Shown: in pieces, positions 7,401 to 13,701 of the stretch
Position numbering within the stretch: the stretch's first letter is position 1
Layout: every line of letters begins with the position of its first letter
Assembly: GCA_945877725.1 (NCBI GenBank)
Contig: CAMDXR010000042.1
Span: 1 to 13,701, forward strand
Origin: Limnohabitans sp. Rim8
Lineage (GTDB): Bacteria > Pseudomonadota > Gammaproteobacteria > Burkholderiales > Burkholderiaceae_C
Direction of reading: 5' to 3'
DNA length: 13,701 nucleotides
Notes under the pieces: generated by a model
What the model saw: only the letters and a program-made list of their open reading frames with translations
Database searches by the model: none
Told to the model about the DNA's origin: nothing
Translations under genes and position numbers: made by a program

Positions 7401-8620
7401 GCCACTTCGCGCAGCGCAGACAAGTCCAATTGGTCGGCCTGAAGGTGACCGCGCGCCAGATTTTTGCCCTGCGGATGGGTGTAGGCCAAAGCCACATTGC
7501 CCCCCGGCCACACCAGACCTTGGGCGCTGACAAAGGCCAATTGCTGGGTCGACACCTCGAAGCCCAGCGGGCTTACTTTGGCCGCCAGCCGCCCCGACAA
7601 GCGCTCAAAACCCAAAGGTGCGGCTTCTGTAGTCCATGTGGTTTTAAGCCCTTCGAGTTGCACATCGGCGGTGCCCCCGGTCCATTGCCCTGCCGCCACA
7701 TCGCCCCACATGCGCAGGCTGCCTTGCCCGGCGGCAACCTGCACACCCAAAGGCAGGTTGCCGGCCAGTTGTGCCACATCCACTTGAGGAAAGTAAGCGT
7801 AAAGCTGGCCCGACCAATCGCTGAATCGACCGGGATGAATGGACAACAACCCCCGACTGAAGCGCCCCACGTTGACAAAACGCGTGCCCCAGCCCTCGGG
7901 CGGGGTGGCGTCCAGCCGAACATCGTGGTGTCTGGCCGAGTTGCGCAGCACCAGGTCCAGATCGCGCAGCGACAGCGTTTGGGCTGCGCTGGGCGTGCCC
8001 GTTGGGGGCGTGCCCGTTGTCGGCGTTGCCGCTTGGGCCGACAAGGCCGACAAGGGCGACAACAGACCGGCCAGCGGGGTGTTGTGCAAGCGCTCATCGG
8101 TCCAGTGCAGCTTGCCGCCCCGGATCACCACCTCACGCTGTGCAAAGAGCCAGTCTGCTGCTGCGCTGTCTTTTTTTGTACTGGGGTCCCATACAAGACC
8201 GGCCACGCGCCAAGTGCCATCGGCCGTGAGGCGAACGTCCAGTTCGGGTCCATCTAAGACCAGTTGTTCCAGTTTCATGGCCAGAACAGATTGCACACTG
8301 ATGGCCACCCACACTTTGGGTAAGCGCAGAGCCGAGCGGCCCTCGGGGTCCAGCAGTTCGATGTCGCGCAACTCAAATGACGGGGCCCAACCCGTTGATT
8401 GGGCCGAGATTTCACCGATCCGCACCGGAACCCCGAGGCTTTGTTGGGCCAAGCGTTCCAGTGCGGGGCGGAAATCACCAATTCGCGGCACAATCCAAAA
8501 ATGCAGCGCACCCCAGGCCAGCCCCAGCAAAAGACCCAAGACCAATAAGGCCCATGCGACGGCCCGGATCAGGCGGGCCAGCACAAGGGTCAGTCGGGGG
8601 AAAGTGGGCAAATAGAGCAC
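4442..8620 (-). CDS. yhdP: YhdP-family AsmA-like envelope protein (TIGR02099 type)
   Basis: This 1392-residue protein is anchored by one N-terminal membrane helix (about 18-44). The rest is a long, beta-rich periplasmic body typical of AsmA-like bridge proteins. In E. coli, YhdP (about 1266 aa) is implicated in moving phospholipids between inner and outer membrane. The C-terminal family signature is very clear: LLGVLSLQALPRRLLLDFRD (1233-1252), followed by GFAFDSVQGDVTITQGIANT and a terminal hydrophobic/GSW segment. Two low-complexity stretches stand out: Thr/Gly/Pro repeats near residue 200 and a Pro/Thr/Ala tail after about 1366, probably flexible. The start is GTG at 8620, without a visible Shine-Dalgarno. 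An in-frame TGA lies just upstream, so the frame cannot extend far, though a GTG 12 codons further in is an alternative. It heads the block with the two-component genes and is divergent from glnE. Confidence 0.92.
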   Translation of the reverse strand: MLYLPTFPRLTLVLARLIRAVAWALLVLGLLLGLAWGALHFWIVPRIGDFRPALERLAQQSLGVPVRIGEISAQSTGWAPSFELRDIELLDPEGRSALRLPKVWVAISVQSVLAMKLEQLVLDGPELDVRLTADGTWRVAGLVWDPSTKKDSAAADWLFAQREVVIRGGKLHWTDERLHNTPLAGLLSPLSALSAQAATPTTGTPPTGTPSAAQTLSLRDLDLVLRNSARHHDVRLDATPPEGWGTRFVNVGRFSRGLLSIHPGRFSDWSGQLYAYFPQVDVAQLAGNLPLGVQVAAGQGSLRMWGDVAAGQWTGGTADVQLEGLKTTWTTEAAPLGFERLSGRLAAKVSPLGFEVSTQQLAFVSAQGLVWPGGNVALAYTHPQGKNLARGHLQADQLDLSALREVALRLPLTDAWRPRLQMQEIQGQVGALQWRWQGDWRAPTQFDAQASLQDLTLPPASAVSPDLRRWPGVKGAQAKLSLTQDSGQIELVIGDKGAVYLPGILEEAEVPVQSLRAEVNLKRDDQQWQVPQWKLKLANADLLGEWQGKWHPNALGNGPGVLDLQGQIKQLKVAKAHRYLPLTLPPKVRQYVRDAWVGGVYSDVQVKIKGDLAKLPFADPKDGEFKFAGRLRDVELDYLPASLWTAKTLPWPRLHKLNGQLVFDRVGIKLSEASARAADPLGGLQLTTGQADIADLLNQPVLNVSAESKGGAAQVLALVQKSPLDRLLSGTLGQAQASGAVQTRFKLAIPLLNPESTKVQGSVVFAGNDVRMEPAAPLLEKLQGNLQFTEAGFSLSGIQARLLGGPVRIEGGTRSAAAGASAEGGIQLRAQGQISAENMRLAPELAPLSEWAQLVSGSTPYTAQLGWRDGQPELSVQSPLEGLALQLPAPLGKAAATRVPFSVRIGRQGSGTALRDQIQLEWGNVASARYVRNVSGPEPVVLRGSLSLGVPLAQAPSLPDSGVSATVVLDSLAVDEWQALFQSNKTSGTEKPGAGPTAWLAYLPTRIGLQANTLKADGRTLHQVVAGGVREGFTWRINADARELSGHVTYQMPSGEQLGNLYARLSRLNLPPSTAADVEGLLETPPVNLPALDIVVEDLELRGKKLGRVEIEAINTEQQKTRVRSAAEWKLNKFNITVPEATLRGTGRWLTATDGGSQRKTEMNFKLDVSDAGALLTRLGTPGALRGGKGQLEGSVNWQGSPLALHYPSMTGQFGVKMGRGQFLKADAGVAKLLGVLSLQALPRRLLLDFRDVFYEGFAFDSVQGDVTITQGIANTRNLQIKGINAVVQLDGSADIAQETQKLRAVILPGLDAGTASLVAGIAVNPVVGLTAFLAQLFLQNPLVKANTQEYLIDGSWADPRVTKVPHSAADPKAPAPTPTPMPTPAPARTAP

Positions 8621-8653
8621 AAACGTTTGAATTAAAAAAAGTCAGCAGGAATT
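8621..8653. promoter_or_regulatory. 33-bp divergent yhdP/glnE spacer with glnE ribosome binding site
   Basis: The spacer is AT-rich, with a run of seven A at 8634-8640. AGGA at 8647-8650, within GCAGGA, sits 3 nt before the glnE ATG. This is a close but usable Shine-Dalgarno, and it supports the ATG at 8654 over the in-frame ATG at 8672, which has none. Nothing SD-like precedes the yhdP GTG on the other strand. The gap is too short for two complete sigma-70 promoters, so promoter elements for at least one gene must lie inside the opposing coding region. I could not pick out convincing -35/-10 boxes. Confidence 0.5.
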
Positions 8654-11392
8654 ATGACCCGCAGTCAGTCGATGGATTTGGCCTCCGCCGCAAAAGATGC
8701 AGTTCCTGCCGATTTGCCCCTGTATTCTCGTTTTGTGCAGCGCTTGCACAGGCGCTATGCCGATGTTTTGCCTCTGTTGCCTCCGGGGACACCCACCCGT
8801 GGCACCCTGAATGCCGGCTATTCGGCCCTGAAAGCCACGGGCCTAGACACCAGCGCCGCCCTGCGCGTGCTGCGCCAGTTGACCCTGGAGCGCTTGGCCC
8901 AACTCGACTGCACCCTGCAAGCCTCTTTGGATCAAGTCACCCGTGGCATGACCTGGCTGGCCGAAGTCACCCTGGACATCGCTTGGCAGCAGGTGGTGGC
9001 CGATTTGGATGCGCTGCATGGCGCACCGACCAAAGCCAACGGGCAGCGCGCCGAAATGTGGATTGTTGGCATGGGCAAGCTCGGTGCGCGCGAGCTGAAT
9101 GTGTCCAGCGACATTGACCTCATATATGTGTATGACGAAGACGGCGAGACGCTGGGCAACAGCGAAGGCCGCAACAAAGTTTCTGTGCAGGACTATTTCA
9201 CCCGAGCCGTCAAACGCATGTATGGCCTGATTGGCGACACCACCGAGCACGGCTTTGTGTTCCGGGTGGACTTGGCGCTTCGGCCCAACGGCAACTCCGG
9301 CCCCAGCGTGGCCTCATTGGATGCGTTAGAGGAGTACTTGCAAGTGCAGGGCCGCGAATGGGAACGCTTTGCCTGGATGAAAAGCCGGGTGGTGGCTCCG
9401 CGCAGTGCGGTCATTAACGGGTCTGCCGAGGCTTTGCGCGGGGTGGTGTTGCCCTTTGTGTTTCGACGCTACCTGGATTACAACGTTTTTGAGTCCTTGC
9501 GCACACTGCACCATCAAATTCGCGAGCATGCGGCCAAACGCAGTGCCGGGCACCCTGAACGCGCCAACGACGTCAAGCTCTCGCGCGGCGGGATTCGGGA
9601 GATCGAGTTCACGGTGCAATTGCTGCAAGTGGTGCGTGGTGGGCAGTTCCCCGAGCTGCGCACCCGCCCCACTCTGGATGCTTTGCAACGCGTGGCCAAA
9701 GCCGGGCTCATGCCCCACGCCACGGCACAAGCCTTGGGCGCGGCCTATGTGTTTTTGCGCCAAGTTGAGCACCGCATTCAGTACTTGGACGACCAGCAAA
9801 CCCATGTGCTGCCCACCCGCGACGACGACTTGGCCTGGATGGCCCAAACCCTGGGCTATGCCGATGTCTGTGCCTTTTTGACAGATCTGGACACGCATCG
9901 CGAGGCGGTAGCGCAAGAGTTCGACATCTTGCTGGGCGGCGACCGCGAATGCAAAGGCTGCAACGGCAAAAACGGTCAACGCGAAATGACTGGGTTGGAC
10001 GGTATTGCCGCCGTCTTTACCGGCCGTGTGGGCGAGCGCCTGGCCGAATGGCCTGCCAATCCGCGTGTGCTGGCTTTGCGCGAAGACGCGCGTGGTCGCC
10101 TTATGCGTTTGTTGCAGCGCACGGCCGTGTGGTTACAAGAAGGCCGCATCACCGAGCAAGCCGTGCTGCGCATGGTTGACTGGATTGAGCCCCTGCTGCG
10201 TCGCGAAAGCTACTTGGCCCTGATGCTGGAGCGCCCCGCCGTGCACGAGCGCTTGTTACGCCTGCTGGGCGCAGCCAAGTGGCCGGCCCGTTATTTGTTG
10301 CAACACCCGGGGGTAATTGACGAATTGGCGGGAGGCAACTTGTTTGAGGTGCGCTTTGATGCCGCTGAGTTTGAGGCCGAATTGCAGGCCCGCCTGGAGG
10401 CCCTGAAGCGCACGGGCGAAGACGATGAAGAAAGCCTGCTCAATTTGCTGCGCCGCGCCCACCATGCCGAGCAGTTCCGCACACTGGCGCGCGATGTGGA
10501 AGGCGTGCTTTCGGTGGAACAAGTGGCCGACGACCTGAGCGCGTTGGCCGACGCCGTGCTGCGCGTGACGGCGCGCTGGTGCTGGAGCCGCCTGAAAACC
10601 CGTCACCGCGACGAGCCCGCCATCGCCATCATTGGTTACGGCAAGCTGGGCGGCAAAGAGTTGGGCTATGGCAGCGACCTGGACATTGTGTTTGTTTATG
10701 ACGACGAAGACGAACGCGCCCAGGAAGTTTATGCCGCCTATGTGCGCAAGATGATCAACTGGATGACGCTGAAAACCGCCGACGGCGATTTGTACGAAAT
10801 CGACACGGCGTTGCGGCCCAACGGCAATTCGGGCTTGCTCGTCACCCGCTTTGAGGCCTACGCCGACTACCAACAACAACGCGGCAGCAACACCGCCTGG
10901 ACTTGGGAACACCAAGCCATGACCCGCGCCCGCTTTGTCATGGGTTTACCCGCCATGGCCTCGCGCTTTGATGCGGTGCGCCACGCGGTTATTGGTTCCC
11001 CGCGCGATGCGGCCAGCCTCAAAGCCGAGATTGTGGCCATGCGCGATCGGGTGCGCCAAGGGCACCCCGTCAAGGCCGACCGCTTTGATGTGAAGCACAG
11101 CCCCGGGGCCATGGTCGATGCCGAATTTGCCATGCAATATCTGGTGTTGTTGCACACGGCCACCCACCCCGAACTGGCCGACAACGTGGGCAACATCGCC
11201 TTGTTACAACGTGCGGAAAAAGCCGCTTTGTTGCCCCCCGGGGTAGGCCAGGCTGCCGCCAACGCGTACCGCGAGATGCGCCGTGTACAACATCGCGCCC
11301 GTTTGAACGAAGAACCCACTGACGTGCCTTTGGAGGTTTTGGCAGTTGAGCGCGATGCTGTGTTGGTTTTGTGGCGGTTTGTGATGGGCTGA
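8654..11392 (+). CDS. glnE: Bifunctional glutamine synthetase adenylyltransferase/adenylyl-removing enzyme
   Basis: GlnE adenylylates glutamine synthetase when nitrogen is plentiful and removes the AMP when it is scarce, under control of PII protein and glutamine; it acts in the cytosol. The 912-residue product (E. coli 946) has two nucleotidyltransferase domains in tandem. The N-terminal deadenylylase has GMGKLGARELNVSSDIDLIY (139-158), with Asp153 and Asp155 as metal ligands. The C-terminal adenylyltransferase has GYGKLGGKELGYGSDLDIVF (661-680), with Asp675 and Asp677. Each is followed by an RPNGNSG motif (210-216 and 721-727). The PFVFRRYLDYNVFESLR and GGIREIEFTVQ segments match the family well. 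The N-terminus is shorter than in E. coli. A small hydrophilic stretch, ECKGCNGKNGQRE (432-444), contains a CxxC pair near the end of the N-terminal half. Transcription appears monocistronic, ending at the terminator at 11419-11444. Divergent to yhdP, with no functional link implied. Confidence 0.97.
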   Translation: MTRSQSMDLASAAKDAVPADLPLYSRFVQRLHRRYADVLPLLPPGTPTRGTLNAGYSALKATGLDTSAALRVLRQLTLERLAQLDCTLQASLDQVTRGMTWLAEVTLDIAWQQVVADLDALHGAPTKANGQRAEMWIVGMGKLGARELNVSSDIDLIYVYDEDGETLGNSEGRNKVSVQDYFTRAVKRMYGLIGDTTEHGFVFRVDLALRPNGNSGPSVASLDALEEYLQVQGREWERFAWMKSRVVAPRSAVINGSAEALRGVVLPFVFRRYLDYNVFESLRTLHHQIREHAAKRSAGHPERANDVKLSRGGIREIEFTVQLLQVVRGGQFPELRTRPTLDALQRVAKAGLMPHATAQALGAAYVFLRQVEHRIQYLDDQQTHVLPTRDDDLAWMAQTLGYADVCAFLTDLDTHREAVAQEFDILLGGDRECKGCNGKNGQREMTGLDGIAAVFTGRVGERLAEWPANPRVLALREDARGRLMRLLQRTAVWLQEGRITEQAVLRMVDWIEPLLRRESYLALMLERPAVHERLLRLLGAAKWPARYLLQHPGVIDELAGGNLFEVRFDAAEFEAELQARLEALKRTGEDDEESLLNLLRRAHHAEQFRTLARDVEGVLSVEQVADDLSALADAVLRVTARWCWSRLKTRHRDEPAIAIIGYGKLGGKELGYGSDLDIVFVYDDEDERAQEVYAAYVRKMINWMTLKTADGDLYEIDTALRPNGNSGLLVTRFEAYADYQQQRGSNTAWTWEHQAMTRARFVMGLPAMASRFDAVRHAVIGSPRDAASLKAEIVAMRDRVRQGHPVKADRFDVKHSPGAMVDAEFAMQYLVLLHTATHPELADNVGNIALLQRAEKAALLPPGVGQAAANAYREMRRVQHRARLNEEPTDVPLEVLAVERDAVLVLWRFVMG

Positions 11393-11418
11393 AAGTATTC
11401 GCTACCGGTCACTAGAAG

Positions 11419-11444
11419 AAGGGGGCTAGAGCCTCCTTTTTTTT
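11419..11444 (+). terminator. Rho-independent terminator of glnE
   Basis: The sequence AAGGGGGC, loop TAGA, GCCTCCTT gives an 8-bp stem with one G-U pair, followed directly by eight T (11437-11444). It begins 27 bp after the glnE stop codon on the same strand. Stem strength, tetraloop and U-tract are all textbook. It separates glnE transcription from the large gene downstream. Confidence 0.9.
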
Positions 11445-11569
11445 GCGCATTAAGGCGCTGAAAAACCTGACTTGTTACTATAAATCCCTAGTGACTAGTT
11501 AAATGATGCGATTCAAAAATATGCATAAAAGTAATTAAATAACGCCTTAAATTTAATTATTGGACAGTA
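11445..11569 (+). promoter_or_regulatory. AT-rich leader of the putative adhesin gene with weak promoter candidate
   Basis: These 125 bp are clearly more AT-rich than the flanking genes and should hold the promoter of the downstream gene. A candidate sigma-70 pair is TTCAAA (11512-11517) and TTAAAT (11535-11540), 17 bp apart, each matching consensus at 4 of 6 positions; this is weak evidence. A short palindrome, CTAGT-G-ACTAG, lies at 11488-11498 and could be an operator. An 8-bp inverted pair, TTAAGGCG (near 11450) and CGCCTTAA (near 11543), flanks the region. GGA at 11562-11564, 5 nt before the ATG, is the probable ribosome binding site. None of these sites is proven. Confidence 0.35.
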
Positions 11570-13701
11570 ATGCAACAAGAATCCCAGATCTCAAATTTAA
11601 TCAAATTATCAAATAATACAAATTTATCAATTACACAGACGCCGGGCATGGAATCCTGGTCGCAGAATCCCAACCCAGGGCGTGTTCCAGTTGCCAAAGG
11701 GGCCCAATACACACTGACAGATGCCGCAACAGGCCGCGTCATACACCCCCGCAAAATTGCGCGCGTGAATAAGAGCCTTCAAATTACGCTGCTCGATGGC
11801 ACTGTGGTTCAACTGGACGATTTCTTTGTCACCCTCCCAGGCCAAGAGGGCATGCTTCAGGCCCAAGCCGACTTTGTTTTCAGCACCCAAGAAGGCGGCC
11901 TGCAGTACTGGAACATCGCTGATGTCATTACGTCATTGAATTCCGGTCTGGGTGAGTCGGTCACGCTTTGGTCCGATAGTTGGGCAATGAACACGGCCCA
12001 ATGGCTTGCGGTAATCCCGTATGAGGCGGCCAAAGTATCGGCCGATGCGCTCTTAATTGCGCCTGTTGCCAGTGGATTGGGCGCATTCTTAGTTTCCGGT
12101 GCTGGACTGATCAGTGCTTCGGAACAATCCAGCAGGACCAGCACCAGCCAAGAACCCGAAACACGCCCCACACCAGAGGCCAAAGGGTTCCTGGTTAAAG
12201 GGACGATTGGTGCAGGACCGGTGTTGGCCAAAAACGACCTGATGGTCACGCTTTACGATGAAAAAGGCAATGTCCTGGGCGCCGACAGAGTTGTAGAAGG
12301 TGGGGGCCAGTACAGCATTGAATTGCCAGTGGGGTTTGTGGGCCGTTTCACTGTCAAGGTGACCAGCACGGCCACGGGGGCCGATTACCAAGACGAGGCC
12401 ACCAATGCGGCGGCAAACTTGGGCACTTTTACGCTGTCGGCGGTCACGTTCACGGCGGGTGGCAAGGACATTGTTGCCAATATCTCACCGCTGACCGATT
12501 TGGCTGCCAGAAAACTGACCTCAGGCGTTGCGCTGATTGCGAACGTTAAAGATACCGATATCCAAGCCATCAACAGCGCGGTAGCCAAAGAGTATTTGGG
12601 TGTTGTGGGCGATATCACCACACAAGTCATCCAATTCACGGTCAATGCCGTGGGGACATTGACGCCCACCTCAGACCGCTATGCGCAAGCCTTGAAGCAG
12701 TTGTCAGAGGTGGCCAAGACCAACGGGGGCGACGTAGAAACAGCGCAGGCTGCCGTGGTCAGCGGCATTATTTGGAAACCCGGTCAAACCACAGAGGCGG
12801 TGTTTGGAGGTGAAGCGGCCAATGTTGCGGTGGTTGCGATCATTGCGGCCAATACGGCGGCTGTGGCGGCAGGTGAAGCGTCTACGCCATTGGGCACGCT
12901 CACGCCATCTCAAGCGGCGGCCATGACCCCGGCGCAATTGGGCAGCTTGACGCCAACGCAAGTGGCCACGTTCACGCCAGAAGCCGTGGCGGCATTGCCT
13001 GCTGAGGCCCTCGCTCAATTGTTGTTGAACAATGCCCAGCTGACCGGTTTGACCAGCGAACAAGTGGCCGCTTTGGCCACAGCAGGCAAGCTTGGCAACT
13101 TGAGTCCAGCGCAAGTGGCCACACTGCCAGCAGCGACCATTGACTCGGTGCCACCTGCGGTAATGGCAGGCCTCACGGATGCACAAGTTGCGGCATTAAC
13201 GCCTGCTCAACTGGCCGCCCTGACGGATGCGCAATTGGCGGTGATGGCCGCAGCGGGTAATTTAGACAACGTGACACCTGCGCAAGTGGCCGTATTGCCC
13301 GCAGCCACTATTGACTCAGTGCCCCCCGCAGTGGTGGCATCTTTGACAGACGCGCAAGTGGCAGCATTAACGCCTGCTCAACTGGCCGCCTTAACCGAAG
13401 CGCAAATAGCGGCGATGGCCGCAGCGGGTAATCTGGACAGCGTGACGCCTGCACAAGTGGCGACCCTGCCAGCGGCGACCATCGACTCCGTTCCAACCGC
13501 GGTGGTGGCAGCCCTCACGGACGCCCAAGTGGCAGCCTTGTCCCCCGCCCAACTGGCCGCCTTAACCGAAGCGCAAATAGCGGCCATGGCCGCAGCGCGT
13601 AATCTGGATAACGTGTTGCCAGCGCAAGTGGTGACATTGCCAGCAGCCACCATTGACTCAGTGCCACCAGCAGTGGTGGCAGGATTGACAGACGCGCAAG
13701 T
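11570..13701 (+). CDS. Putative giant type I-secreted adhesin, BapA-prefix-like N-terminus, 5' part
   Basis: From ATG 11570 the frame is open to the right edge (710 codons seen). There is no N-terminal signal peptide. Residues about 38-105 (GAQYTLTDAATG, RKIARVNKSLQITLLDGT, LDDFF) resemble the prefix domain of BapA/Bap-like biofilm adhesins, which leave the cell through a type I system using a C-terminal signal. A hydrophobic Gly/Ala-rich segment (158-182) and a polar linker (183-205) follow. A beta-rich Ig- or carboxypeptidase-regulatory-like domain (206-290: VKGTIGAGPVLAKNDLMVTL, GGGQYSIELP) comes next, then a helical-looking region opening with NISPLTDLAARKL (304-316). From 444 onward there are octapeptide repeats. 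The first 25 or so codons are unusually AT-rich. The likely role is a cell-surface or biofilm adhesin. The missing 3' end should show calcium-binding repeats and a secretion signal if this is right. An alternative is another kind of large repetitive surface protein. Confidence 0.72.
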   Translation, partial: MQQESQISNLIKLSNNTNLSITQTPGMESWSQNPNPGRVPVAKGAQYTLTDAATGRVIHPRKIARVNKSLQITLLDGTVVQLDDFFVTLPGQEGMLQAQADFVFSTQEGGLQYWNIADVITSLNSGLGESVTLWSDSWAMNTAQWLAVIPYEAAKVSADALLIAPVASGLGAFLVSGAGLISASEQSSRTSTSQEPETRPTPEAKGFLVKGTIGAGPVLAKNDLMVTLYDEKGNVLGADRVVEGGGQYSIELPVGFVGRFTVKVTSTATGADYQDEATNAAANLGTFTLSAVTFTAGGKDIVANISPLTDLAARKLTSGVALIANVKDTDIQAINSAVAKEYLGVVGDITTQVIQFTVNAVGTLTPTSDRYAQALKQLSEVAKTNGGDVETAQAAVVSGIIWKPGQTTEAVFGGEAANVAVVAIIAANTAAVAAGEASTPLGTLTPSQAAAMTPAQLGSLTPTQVATFTPEAVAALPAEALAQLLLNNAQLTGLTSEQVAALATAGKLGNLSPAQVATLPAATIDSVPPAVMAGLTDAQVAALTPAQLAALTDAQLAVMAAAGNLDNVTPAQVAVLPAATIDSVPPAVVASLTDAQVAALTPAQLAALTEAQIAAMAAAGNLDSVTPAQVATLPAATIDSVPTAVVAALTDAQVAALSPAQLAALTEAQIAAMAAARNLDNVLPAQVVTLPAATIDSVPPAVVAGLTDAQ
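12899..13701 (+). repeat. In-frame octapeptide array with 171-bp (57-residue) tandem super-repeat
   Basis: Octapeptides of type LTPAQVAA start at residue 444 of the putative adhesin. From about 13049 they settle into a period of exactly 171 bp. Matching unit starts (the LTDAQ codons) are at 13172, 13343, 13514 and 13685, with a diverged unit covering 13001-13171. Each full unit reads as LTDAQVAA, LTPAQLAA, LT(D/E)AQ(L/I)A(V/A), a 9-mer of the type MAAAGNLDN, VTPAQVAT, LPAATIDS and VPPAVVAG. That is six octads and one nonad. Units differ largely at synonymous positions, but some blocks are shared almost base for base between neighbours. The array continues past the window edge, so copy number is unknown. 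Confidence 0.93.

Noticed and set aside
7430..8257. 275-codon plus-strand frame, and similar long plus-strand frames inside the kinase and yhdP
   Set aside because: They mirror high-GC codons of well-identified minus-strand genes and show no domain-like sequence.
11570..12470. LapG-type cleavage site (TAAG) in the adhesin N-terminus
   Set aside because: Only EAAK, PVASG and TNAAAN are present; none fits the known site in the expected position.
13049..13701. Regular repeats that might suggest a CRISPR array or satellite DNA
   Set aside because: The period is 171 bp, a multiple of three, with no spacers; the repeats are coding and vary mostly at silent positions.

Overview
The window looks like a piece of a betaproteobacterial chromosome, most likely Burkholderiales and probably Comamonadaceae-like. 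This is inferred from the high-GC coding style, the type of GlnE, YhdP, MltA and FixJ-type two-component proteins, and the gene order. No rRNA or other species marker is present, so the family-level placement is tentative. Gene density is high, no stretch over 300 bases lacks a gene, and I see no tRNA, insertion sequence or CRISPR array.

Left part (1-1694): the 5' end of mltA, a lipoprotein lytic murein transglycosylase, runs off the left edge on the minus strand. A 45-codon single-pass membrane protein starts on the plus strand with its ATG interlocked with the mltA ATG. It converges on a minus-strand NlpC/P60 lipoprotein.

Central minus-strand block (1131-8620): transcribed right to left, this is yhdP (very long AsmA-like envelope protein), a PAS-containing membrane histidine kinase, a FixJ/LuxR-type response regulator and the NlpC/P60 lipoprotein. 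Junctions are 6 nt, 9 nt and a 4-nt ATGA overlap, so the four genes look like one operon. It joins an envelope lipid-homeostasis protein, a signalling pair and a peptidoglycan hydrolase, which suggests a cell-envelope maintenance module. The signal sensed and the regulon cannot be read from the sequence.

Right part (8654-13701): divergent from yhdP across 33 bp lies glnE, the bifunctional glutamine synthetase adenylyltransferase/deadenylase of nitrogen control. It ends at a clear Rho-independent terminator. After an AT-rich 125-bp leader comes the 5' part of a large plus-strand gene that is open to the right edge. Its product has no classical signal peptide, a BapA-prefix-like N-terminus, a hydrophobic segment, a beta-rich domain, and then octapeptide repeats (type LTxxQVAA) organised in a strict 57-residue/171-bp tandem super-repeat. 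It is best read as a giant type I-secreted surface adhesin and is the most unusual element of the window.
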